In this document: positions 1 to 5,869 of the stretch, in pieces
Position numbering within the stretch: the stretch's first letter is position 1
Layout: each line of letters opens with the position of its first letter
NCBI GenBank assembly: GCA_905371865.1
Contig: CAJPNA010000085.1
Location: 1-6,330 of the forward strand
Direction of reading: 5' to 3'
DNA from: an uncultured Carnobacterium sp.
GTDB taxonomy: Bacteria > Bacillota > Bacilli > Lactobacillales > Aerococcaceae
DNA length: 6,330 bases
Notes under the pieces: model-generated
The model's input: only the letters and a program-made list of their open reading frames with translations
Database searches by the model: none
What the model was told of the DNA's origin: nothing
Position numbers and translations under genes: made by a program

Positions 1-55
1 TATGTTAAAATATAAATGTGTTCAGAAATATGGATTCAAAGATACCGGAAATAAG

Positions 56-82
56 CGGGACGATATTCGACCCTATCTGGAG
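56..82 (+). promoter_or_regulatory. candidate CggR operator upstream of cggR
   Basis: An exact CGGGAC lies at 56-61, about 40 nt before the cggR start codon. The known Bacillus subtilis CggR operator is built from two CGGGAC(N6)TGTC units four bases apart. Here the first unit continues as N6 then CGAC (68-71), matching TGTC at only two of four bases, and a degraded second CGGGAC may be CTGGAG (77-82). The same stretch also forms an imperfect palindrome at 57-73 (GGG-a-CGA ... TCG-a-CCC). Position and half-site fit autoregulation of the operon. The second repeat is weak, and a better operator could lie left of the window. Confidence 0.42.
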
Positions 83-102
83 ATGATTGGAGGGAGGTTT
101 CG

Positions 103-1122
103 ATGAATTATCTTAATCTATCTCATCTATTGGTTCCAGAAAGCAGAATCGTTCTTCAAACGCGATTCCGTATTTTACAAGCCATCGCGACGTATCAGCC
201 GATTGGACGAAGAGCCCTTGCAAAAGTGGTCCAAATGTCTGAGAGAACACTTCGTAATGAATGTGAGGCGATGAAGAAATTAGACCTCATTGAAGTGCAA
301 GGCTCAGGGATGTATCTTACGGAAATTGGTGAATTTATATTAGAACGGTCGGATGATTTAAAAAACAACTTTATCCAGATGAGTCTGGTAGAACATGAAG
401 TGGCAAAAGCACTAGGGGTTCAATATGTGAAAGTGGTTGAGAATCCGACAAAAACATCTAAGTTGGTTCAAGAGATTATGGATGTTCTCTTACCGCTTGG
501 TGCTTCCATTATTGCCATCACTGGAGGTCAAACGATGGTTCGTGTCAGCGAAGGGTTCACAAAGGAAATCTCGATGAACCGAGACCTTACGATTGTTCCT
601 GCAAGAGGAGGAATGTTTGGGTCAATGCTGATTCAGGCAAATAATGTCAGTGAGAAAATGGCGATGGGAATTGGCGCTCATCATGAAGCGCTCTTTGTTC
701 CAGAACATGTCCAACAAGCAACTTATACGCCCTTAATGCAAGAACCTTCCGTCGCAAAGACGATAGGCCTCATGAAAAAGGCGGAGTGTTTGTTATATAG
801 CGTTGGAAGTGCTATTATTATGGGAGAGAGACGTGGACTTTCAGAAGAACAAATGGTTACGTTAAAAGAGAAGAAAGCAATTGGCGAAGCGTTCGGTTGT
901 TTCTTCGATGCAGAAGGAAATGTGGTGTTAAAAATTCCACGAGTAGGGCTGCATCTTAGTGATTTATCTACGATTCCACATTCGATTGCCGTTGTGGAAG
1001 GCGAAGAAAAGGCAGCTGCTTTAAAAGCATATGCCAAATTAGCTCCGGTAGATCGCACATGGTTTGTGATTGACAAGGAGACATCAGAGTTGGTTTTGAA
1101 CGGGGCAACCCGCAAAAAATAA
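103..1122 (+). CDS. cggR: central glycolytic genes regulator CggR (SorC family repressor)
   Basis: This 339-residue protein is a DNA-binding repressor of the glycolytic operon. Residues about 20-80 form a winged helix-turn-helix, with the family-typical stretch P33-I-G-R-R37, the recognition region around S46-E-R-T-L-R51 and a wing ending at G69-M-Y-L-T73. Residues about 95-337 form the SorC sugar-phosphate-binding domain, with TGGQTM (140-145), PARGG (166-170) and GEAFGCFFD (261-269). In Bacillus subtilis this domain binds fructose-1,6-bisphosphate, which weakens operator binding. The start ATG follows GGAGGGAGG (89-97) at 5 nt, and the length is normal for the family. Lying first in the operon, 28 nt before gapA, it probably represses its own transcript. 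Its codon use is more mixed (CTT, CGA, AGA, ATT) than that of gapA, consistent with low expression. Some effector-domain loops differ from the Bacillus sequence as I remember it (see findings). Confidence 0.95.
   Translation: MNYLNLSHLLVPESRIVLQTRFRILQAIATYQPIGRRALAKVVQMSERTLRNECEAMKKLDLIEVQGSGMYLTEIGEFILERSDDLKNNFIQMSLVEHEVAKALGVQYVKVVENPTKTSKLVQEIMDVLLPLGASIIAITGGQTMVRVSEGFTKEISMNRDLTIVPARGGMFGSMLIQANNVSEKMAMGIGAHHEALFVPEHVQQATYTPLMQEPSVAKTIGLMKKAECLLYSVGSAIIMGERRGLSEEQMVTLKEKKAIGEAFGCFFDAEGNVVLKIPRVGLHLSDLSTIPHSIAVVEGEEKAAALKAYAKLAPVDRTWFVIDKETSELVLNGATRKK
1094..1117 (+). promoter_or_regulatory. small stem-loop at the cggR stop, possible mRNA processing or stability element
   Basis: The last codons of cggR contain CGGG (1101-1104), a GCAA loop (1105-1108) and CCCG (1109-1112), a GNRA-type tetraloop hairpin. 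The stem can be continued by TTTTG (1094-1098) pairing with CAAAA (1113-1117) across a two-base AA bulge. There is no U-tract after it, so it is not a + strand terminator. In Bacillus subtilis the cggR-gapA transcript is cut near the end of cggR by RNase Y, giving a stable gapA mRNA. An equivalent role here is inference. Confidence 0.4.
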
Positions 1123-1150
1123 AATAAAAATTCCTAGGAGGAAAAACTAT

Positions 1151-2152
1151 ATGACAGTTAAAGTTGGTATTAACGGTTTCGGACGTATCGGTCGTTTAGC
1201 ATTCCGTCGTATTCAAGATGTGGAAGGATTAGAAGTTGTTGCAATCAATGACTTAACAGACGCTAAGCAATTAGCTCACTTGTTAAAATATGATTCAACA
1301 CAAGGACGTTTCAACGGTGAAGTTGAAGTGTTAGATGGAGCTTTCCGCGTTAACGGTAAAGAAGTTAAAGTACTTGCTAACCGTAATCCTGAAGAATTAC
1401 CATGGGGTGAACTAGGCGTTGATATCGTTTTAGAATGTACTGGTTTCTTCACTTCTAAAGAAAAAGCTGAATTACACTTAAAAGCTGGTGCTAAACGCGT
1501 TGTTATTTCTGCACCTGGTGGAAATGACGTGCCTACAGTTGTATTCAACACAAATCACGACATTTTAACAGGTGACGAAACAGTTATCTCAGGTGCTTCA
1601 TGTACTACAAACTGCTTAGCTCCAATGGCTAAAGCATTAAACGACAAATTCGGTATTGTTGAAGGTTTAATGACAACAATCCACGGTTACACTGGTGACC
1701 AAAACACATTAGACGCACCTCACGCAAAAGGTGACTTACGTCGTGCTCGTGCTGCAGCAGTAAACATCGTTCCTAATACAACAGGTGCTGCTAAAGCTAT
1801 CGGATTAGTAATCCCAGAATTAAACGGAAAATTAGATGGAGCTGCACAACGTGTTCCTGTTCCAACAGGTTCATTAACTGAATTAGTAACTGTTTTAGAA
1901 AAACCAGTTACTGCTGAAGAAATCAATGCAGCTATGAAAGAAGTAGCTAACGAATCTTACGGTTACACTGAAGATCCAATCGTTTCTTCTGATATCGTAG
2001 GTATCACTTATGGTTCATTATTCGATGCAACTCAAACTAAAGTAATGACTGTAGGCGACAAACAATTAGTTAAAACTGTTGCTTGGTACGATAACGAAAT
2101 GTCATACACTGCACAATTAGTTCGTACTTTACAATACTTTGCAAAACTATAA
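1151..2152 (+). CDS. gapA: type I glyceraldehyde-3-phosphate dehydrogenase, glycolytic (NAD-preferring)
   Basis: The enzyme oxidises and phosphorylates glyceraldehyde-3-phosphate to 1,3-bisphosphoglycerate with NAD+ in the cytoplasm, normally as a homotetramer. At 333 residues it has the family length. The Rossmann motif INGFGRIGR is at 7-15 and the acidic N33-D34 that favours NAD over NADP follows. The catalytic motif ASCTTNC (149-155) gives C151, with H178 as its partner, and the substrate phosphate loop includes R234 in AAQRVPVPTGS. The C-terminal WYDNEMSY motif (312-319) is intact. AGGAGG (1136-1141) lies 9 nt before the ATG. Codons are strongly biased (TTA, CGT, GGT, GAA), the mark of a very highly expressed gene. 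It follows cggR, as the catabolic gapA does in Bacillus and Listeria, rather than the gluconeogenic gapB. The NAD preference is inferred from the aspartate. Confidence 0.98.
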   Translation: MTVKVGINGFGRIGRLAFRRIQDVEGLEVVAINDLTDAKQLAHLLKYDSTQGRFNGEVEVLDGAFRVNGKEVKVLANRNPEELPWGELGVDIVLECTGFFTSKEKAELHLKAGAKRVVISAPGGNDVPTVVFNTNHDILTGDETVISGASCTTNCLAPMAKALNDKFGIVEGLMTTIHGYTGDQNTLDAPHAKGDLRRARAAAVNIVPNTTGAAKAIGLVIPELNGKLDGAAQRVPVPTGSLTELVTVLEKPVTAEEINAAMKEVANESYGYTEDPIVSSDIVGITYGSLFDATQTKVMTVGDKQLVKTVAWYDNEMSYTAQLVRTLQYFAKL

Positions 2153-2189
2153 TTTAAACTATAGATTTAGCTAATCGTATCTATTTTCT

Positions 2190-2222
2190 CAGGGCGATGG
2201 AAGCATTCGCTTCCTCGCCCTG
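2190..2222 (+). terminator. strong hairpin between gapA and pgk, partial terminator or mRNA 3'-end stabiliser
   Basis: CAGGGCGA (2190-2197) pairs with TCGCCCTG (2215-2222), and inside it GGAAGC (2199-2204) pairs with GCTTCC (2209-2214) around the loop ATTC. The single unpaired base is T2198, so the stem has 14 base pairs and is GC-rich in an AT-rich setting. It is followed directly by TTTT (2223-2226) and then CATAATG, a short U-tract. This looks like a leaky intrinsic terminator that would leave more gapA than downstream transcript, or a barrier that protects the 3' end of gapA mRNA. Since pgk follows in the same direction, full termination is unlikely unless pgk has its own promoter. Confidence 0.7.
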
Positions 2223-2264
2223 TTTTCATAATGTGAGTAATGCACTCGCTCCAAATAAAAATGT

Positions 2265-2270
2265 AGGAGG
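2265..2270 (+). promoter_or_regulatory. ribosome binding site that fixes the pgk start
   Basis: AGGAGG ends 7 nt before the ATG at 2278. It decides the start against an in-frame ATG at 2197, which lies inside the hairpin and would add 27 residues unlike any phosphoglycerate kinase. Confidence 0.92.
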
Positions 2271-2277
2271 CTATTTT

Positions 2278-3468
2278 ATGGCTAAAAAAATCGTTACAGA
2301 CTTACAAGTGGAAGGGAAAAAAGTTTTAGTTCGTGTGGACTTCAACGTTCCTTTAAAAGATGGCGTGATTACAGACGATAACCGTATTGTTCAAGCGTTG
2401 CCAACGATTAAGCACTTATTAGATCACAATGCTAAAGTGATCTTATTCTCTCACTTAGGTAAAGTGAAATCTGAAGAAGACAAAGCTAAATTGAGCTTAC
2501 GTCCAGTTGCAGAACGCTTATCTGAGTTATTAGAAAAACCAGTGACTTTCGTTCCAGAAACTCGTGGAGAAAAGTTAGAAGCTGCTATTAATGCACTTAA
2601 AGAAGGCGATGTTTTATTATTCGAAAATACTCGTTTCGAAGATTTAGATGGCAAGAAAGAATCTAAAAACGACCCTGAATTAGGTAAATATTGGGCTTCT
2701 TTAGGCGATTTATTTGTTAATGATGCTTTCGGTACAGCTCACCGCGCGCATGCTTCAAACGTTGGTATTGCTAGCCAATTAGAATCAGCTGCGGGGTTCT
2801 TGATGGAAAAAGAAATCAAGTTTATCGGTGGTGCAGTAGATAACCCAGAACGTCCATTCGTGGCAATCTTAGGTGGAGCAAAAGTTTCAGACAAGATTGG
2901 GGTTATCAACAGCTTATTAGACAAAGCTGATAAAGTTCTTATCGGTGGAGGAATGGCTTACACATTCTTCAAAGCAATGGGACGCGAAGTAGGTCTTTCA
3001 TTATTAGAAGTAGATCGCGTGGAATTAGCAAAAGAAATTATGCAAAAAGCTGGCGACAAATTAGTGTTACCAATCGATAACGTTGTTGCTAAAGAATTCT
3101 CTAACGATGCAGTAGCTACAATTGTTGCTTCAGATGCAATTCCAGCAGATCAAGAAGGGTTAGATATTGGACCTAAGACAGTTGAATTATTTGCAAGCTA
3201 CTTAAAAGATGCAAAAACTGTTGTATGGAATGGACCAATGGGTGTATTCGAATTACCAAACTTTGCTAAAGGAACAATCGGTGTATGTGAAGCGATTGCG
3301 AACCTTGAAGGCGCAACTACAATTATCGGTGGTGGGGACTCAGCAGCAGCTGCAATCTCACTAGGATACGCTGATAAATTCACTCACATTTCAACAGGTG
3401 GTGGAGCTTCTCTAGAATATCTAGAAGGTAAGGAACTACCAGGTGTTGCTGCTATCAGTGATAAATAA
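2278..3468 (+). CDS. pgk: phosphoglycerate kinase
   Basis: The enzyme transfers the acyl phosphate of 1,3-bisphosphoglycerate to ADP, giving 3-phosphoglycerate and ATP. The protein has 396 residues, the usual bacterial length, and begins MAKKIVTDLQ. The N-terminal domain carries RVDFNVP (19-25), N35-R36, SHLGK (58-62), ENTRF (116-120) and NDAFGTAHRAHAS (148-160). The basic patch that binds 3-phosphoglycerate is therefore R19, R36, R119 and R156, with a lysine at 62 where an arginine is common. The C-terminal nucleotide domain has GGAKVSDKI (199-207), GGGMAYTF (223-230), WNGPMGVFE (317-325), the GGGDSAAA loop (351-358) and STGGGASLE (372-380). It is separated from gapA by 125 nt with a large hairpin, so its level may be set independently, and from tpiA by 30 nt with no terminator. 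Confidence 0.98.
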   Translation: MAKKIVTDLQVEGKKVLVRVDFNVPLKDGVITDDNRIVQALPTIKHLLDHNAKVILFSHLGKVKSEEDKAKLSLRPVAERLSELLEKPVTFVPETRGEKLEAAINALKEGDVLLFENTRFEDLDGKKESKNDPELGKYWASLGDLFVNDAFGTAHRAHASNVGIASQLESAAGFLMEKEIKFIGGAVDNPERPFVAILGGAKVSDKIGVINSLLDKADKVLIGGGMAYTFFKAMGREVGLSLLEVDRVELAKEIMQKAGDKLVLPIDNVVAKEFSNDAVATIVASDAIPADQEGLDIGPKTVELFASYLKDAKTVVWNGPMGVFELPNFAKGTIGVCEAIANLEGATTIIGGGDSAAAAISLGYADKFTHISTGGGASLEYLEGKELPGVAAISDK

Positions 3469-3481
3469 TTTTAAACATTAA

Positions 3482-3487
3482 AAGGAG
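3482..3487 (+). promoter_or_regulatory. tpiA ribosome binding site with two possible starts
   Basis: AAGGAG lies 5 nt before a GTG (3493) and 11 nt before an in-frame ATG (3499). The ATG is preferred because family members begin MRKPIIAGNWKMN, which the GTG start would extend by only two residues. The rather long 11-nt spacing leaves some doubt. A weak all-AT inverted repeat (TTTTAA 3469-3474 with TTAAAA 3478-3483) sits just upstream. Confidence 0.75.
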
Positions 3488-3498
3488 ATGTTGTGTAT

Positions 3499-4254
3499 AT
3501 GCGTAAACCAATTATTGCCGGAAACTGGAAAATGAATAAAAACCCAAAAGAAACTCAAGCTTTTGTGGAAGCTGTTGTTGGTAAATTACCTTCAGGCGAA
3601 CGCGTAGAGAGTGCTATCGCTGCTCCTGCAGTGGACTTAGTCACTTTATTAGAATATGCGAAAGGCTCAGAATTAAAAGTAGCTGCTGAAAACTGCTACT
3701 TCGAAGATGCTGGAGCTTTCACTGGTGAAACTTCACCTAAAGTATTAGCTGAAATGGGCGTGCACTACGTAGTCATCGGTCACTCAGAACGTCGTGAATA
3801 TTTCCACGAAACAGATGAAGACATCAACAAAAAAGCACATGCAATTTTCAGAAACGGCTTAACACCAATCATTTGTTGTGGTGAAACATTAGAAACTTAC
3901 GAAGCAGGAAAAGCTTCAGAATTCGTAGGCGGACAAGTTTCTGCAGCATTGAAAGGTTTATCAAACGAGCAAGTATCATCATTAGTAATTGCTTATGAAC
4001 CAATCTGGGCTATCGGAACTGGTAAATCAGCATCTCAAGATGACGCTCAAAAAATGTGTAAAGTAGTTCGTGACGTAGTAGCAGCTGACTTCGGTCAAGA
4101 AGTTGCTGACAAAGTTCGCGTACAATACGGTGGATCTGTTAAACCAGAAAACATTGCTGAATACATGGCTTGTCCAGATGTGGACGGAGCTCTTGTAGGT
4201 GGAGCAAGCTTACAACCAGATTCATTCTTAGCATTATTGGAGGCAGTAAAATAA
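3499..4254 (+). CDS. tpiA: triose-phosphate isomerase
   Basis: The enzyme interconverts dihydroxyacetone phosphate and glyceraldehyde-3-phosphate, feeding both aldolase products into the GapA step. It is a TIM-barrel protein of 251 residues, normal length, usually a dimer. The substrate-binding N9 and K11 lie in AGNWKMN (7-13), the electrophile H95 in GHSERR (94-99), and the catalytic base E167 in AYEPIWAIGTG (165-175), which also holds the flexible loop over the active site. The phosphate-binding motifs YGGSV (210-214) and GALVGGASL (230-238) are intact. An alternative GTG start at 3493 would add two residues. The gene is 30 nt after pgk, and its TAA stop shares a base with the gpmI start. 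Codon bias is strong, as in gapA. Confidence 0.97.
   Translation: MRKPIIAGNWKMNKNPKETQAFVEAVVGKLPSGERVESAIAAPAVDLVTLLEYAKGSELKVAAENCYFEDAGAFTGETSPKVLAEMGVHYVVIGHSERREYFHETDEDINKKAHAIFRNGLTPIICCGETLETYEAGKASEFVGGQVSAALKGLSNEQVSSLVIAYEPIWAIGTGKSASQDDAQKMCKVVRDVVAADFGQEVADKVRVQYGGSVKPENIAEYMACPDVDGALVGGASLQPDSFLALLEAVK
4239..4243 (+). promoter_or_regulatory. gpmI ribosome binding site inside the end of tpiA
   Basis: GGAGG lies within the tpiA codons TTG-GAG-GCA (Leu-Glu-Ala), 10 nt before the gpmI ATG. The leucine is written TTG where this operon mostly uses TTA, which suggests that codon choice is held by the need for the binding site. Confidence 0.85.
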
Positions 4255-5783
4255 TGGCAAAATCACCAGTTGCAATCATTATCTTAGATGGTTTCGGATG
4301 GAGACCAGAAGTTGAAGGTAATGCCGTTGCACAAGCAAAAAAACCAAATTTTGATCGTTATTATAACGAATTCCCTCATACAACATTAAAAGCTTCTGGA
4401 TTAGATGTAGGTCTGCCAGATGGACAAATGGGGAACTCAGAAGTAGGTCATACAAATATTGGTGCTGGACGTATCGTTTACCAAAGCTTAACTCGTATCG
4501 ACAAAGCGATTTTAGATGGTGAATTCGAAACAAACCCAGCATTAAATGGTGCGTTTAATCATGTGAAAGAAAACGGCTCTGCATTACACTTATTCGGATT
4601 ATTATCTGATGGTGGGGTACACAGCCACATCAACCATTTATTAGCATTAGTGGAAACAGCTAAAGCAAAAGGAATCGACAAGGTGTACATTCATGCCTTC
4701 ATGGATGGACGTGACGTAGACCCTAAAGCTGGTCCTTCTTACATTAAAACTTTAGAAGATAAATTGGCTGAAGTAGGCATAGGTCAAACCGCAACAGTTT
4801 CAGGTCGTTACTATGCAATGGACCGTGACAAACGTTGGGAACGTGTGAAATTAGCTTATGATGCTATTGCTCATAGCGAAGGCCCGCAATTCGAAAGCGC
4901 ACAAGCTGTTATCGAGGATAGCTATGCTAAAGACGTTACAGACGAATTCGTGATCCCATCAGTAATCGTTAAAGATGGCAAACCAGTGGCAAAAGTAGAA
5001 GACAACGATGCAATCATCTTCTTCAACTTCCGTCCTGACCGTGCCATCCAATTATCAAATGCGTTCACTGATAAAGAGTGGACAAACTTTGACCGTGGCG
5101 CACGTGCTACAAATGTTAAATTTGTGACAATGACTTTATATAACCCAAGCGTGGATGCAGAAGTGGCATTCCCACCAATCCCAATGACAAACGTTCTTGG
5201 TGAAGTGTTATCTAAAGCAGGTCTTGCACAATTACGTATTGCTGAAACTGAAAAATACCCACACGTAACATTCTTCATGAATGGTGGACGTAACGAAGAA
5301 TTCCCTGGCGAAAACCGTATTTTAATTCCTTCTCCAAAGGTTGCAACTTACGATTTGAAACCAGAAATGAGTGCATACGAAGTAGGAGATGCATTATACA
5401 ACTCAATCATTAATGATGAAAATGATGCCATCATCTTGAACTTTGCAAACCCAGATATGGTTGGACACTCAGGAATGTTAGAACCAACTATCAAAGCGAT
5501 TGAAGCAGTGGACGAAAACTTAGGTAAAGTCGTGGATGCAATCCTTGAAAAAGGCGGTAGCGCAATTATCTTTGCGGACCACGGTAACTCAGAAACAATG
5601 ATTACACCAGAAGGAACACCACATACTGCACATACAACAGTGCCAGTACCTGTGATTGTGACTAAGAAAGGAATTACATTGCGTGAAGGTGGACGTTTAG
5701 CAGACGTTGCTCCAACAATGCTTGATCTATTAAATGTTGAAAAACCAGCAGAAATGACTGGAGAAACATTGATTGAAAAATAA
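4254..5783 (+). CDS. gpmI: 2,3-bisphosphoglycerate-independent phosphoglycerate mutase
   Basis: The enzyme converts 3-phosphoglycerate to 2-phosphoglycerate through a phosphoserine intermediate and needs two Mn2+ ions. It is a 509-residue monomer type of the alkaline phosphatase superfamily. Metal and catalytic residues are all visible: D12 in LDGFGW (11-16), nucleophile S62 in NSEVGH (61-66), D401 and H405 in DMVGH, D442 and H443 in ADHGN, and H460 in HTAH. The inserted phosphotransferase domain (about 75-310) supplies substrate contacts H123, D151-G-R-D154, R185, R191, and R260 and R263 in FRPDR. K334 lies in ETEKY. The start overlaps the tpiA stop as TAATG, so translation is likely coupled. 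The frame is open 28 codons further left, but that part overlaps tpiA and is not family-like. Because manganese binding in this class is pH-sensitive, activity may fall in acid, as shown for the Bacillus enzyme. Confidence 0.98.
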   Translation: MAKSPVAIIILDGFGWRPEVEGNAVAQAKKPNFDRYYNEFPHTTLKASGLDVGLPDGQMGNSEVGHTNIGAGRIVYQSLTRIDKAILDGEFETNPALNGAFNHVKENGSALHLFGLLSDGGVHSHINHLLALVETAKAKGIDKVYIHAFMDGRDVDPKAGPSYIKTLEDKLAEVGIGQTATVSGRYYAMDRDKRWERVKLAYDAIAHSEGPQFESAQAVIEDSYAKDVTDEFVIPSVIVKDGKPVAKVEDNDAIIFFNFRPDRAIQLSNAFTDKEWTNFDRGARATNVKFVTMTLYNPSVDAEVAFPPIPMTNVLGEVLSKAGLAQLRIAETEKYPHVTFFMNGGRNEEFPGENRILIPSPKVATYDLKPEMSAYEVGDALYNSIINDENDAIILNFANPDMVGHSGMLEPTIKAIEAVDENLGKVVDAILEKGGSAIIFADHGNSETMITPEGTPHTAHTTVPVPVIVTKKGITLREGGRLADVAPTMLDLLNVEKPAEMTGETLIEK

Positions 5784-5784
5784 A

Positions 5785-5821
5785 GAAAACCTTAGGAATT
5801 CTTGAAAGTCTATAGGTTTTC
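5785..5821 (+). terminator. inverted repeat between gpmI and eno, weak terminator candidate
   Basis: GAAAACCT (5785-5792) is exactly complementary to AGGTTTTC (5814-5821), and TAG (5793-5795) can add three pairs with CTA (5810-5812) across a bulged T5813. The loop is 14 bases. The T-run (5817-5820) lies in the 3' arm and would pair with the A-run of the 5' arm, the pattern of a bidirectional but weak terminator. It begins 2 nt after the gpmI stop and encloses the -35 box of the putative eno promoter, so termination and initiation signals share the same DNA. Confidence 0.45.
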
Positions 5822-5830
5822 GATTAAAAT
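5802..5830 (+). promoter_or_regulatory. putative sigma-A promoter for eno
   Basis: TTGAAA (5802-5807) and TAAAAT (5825-5830) are separated by exactly 17 nt, each matching five of six consensus bases. Transcription would start near 5836-5838, leaving about 33 nt before the eno ATG, including the ribosome binding site. It sits in the noncoding gap, which makes a chance match less likely than one inside a gene, though AT-rich gaps do give false hits. Confidence 0.58.
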
Positions 5831-5869
5831 AATAACGTACAAAATAAAATTTAAAGGAGTTAATAAATC

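Noticed and set aside
1070..1098. Perfect TTGACA at 1070-1075 as a gapA promoter
   Set aside because: No -10-like sequence lies 16-18 nt downstream (the bases there are GTTTTG-like), and it is inside coding sequence.
723..1115. 130-codon open frame on the - strand within cggR
   Set aside because: It is a shadow of the coding frame with no recognisable domain or binding site; the same holds for minus-strand frames within gapA, pgk and gpmI, including 4922-5278.
1096..1125. TTGAAC-N18-TAAAAT as a gapA promoter
   Set aside because: The -35 box matches only four of six bases, the -10 is in an A-rich tail where such matches are common, and the leader would be only about 20 nt.
2197..2277. 27-codon N-terminal extension of pgk from an upstream ATG
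   Set aside because: It begins inside the hairpin, lacks a binding site, and encodes residues unlike phosphoglycerate kinase; AGGAGG and the conserved N-terminus fix the start at 2278.
2223..2277. Riboswitch, T-box or attenuator in the pgk leader
   Set aside because: Beyond the main hairpin only a 6-pair stem (GTGAGT 2233-2238 with ACTCGC 2244-2249) and a 4-pair CTCC/GGAG match to the binding site are seen; no T-box or known riboswitch motif is recognisable.
4170..4253. 28-codon N-terminal extension of gpmI
   Set aside because: It lies wholly within tpiA and is not family-like; the ATG at 4254 gives MAKSPVAIIILDGFGW, the normal start.
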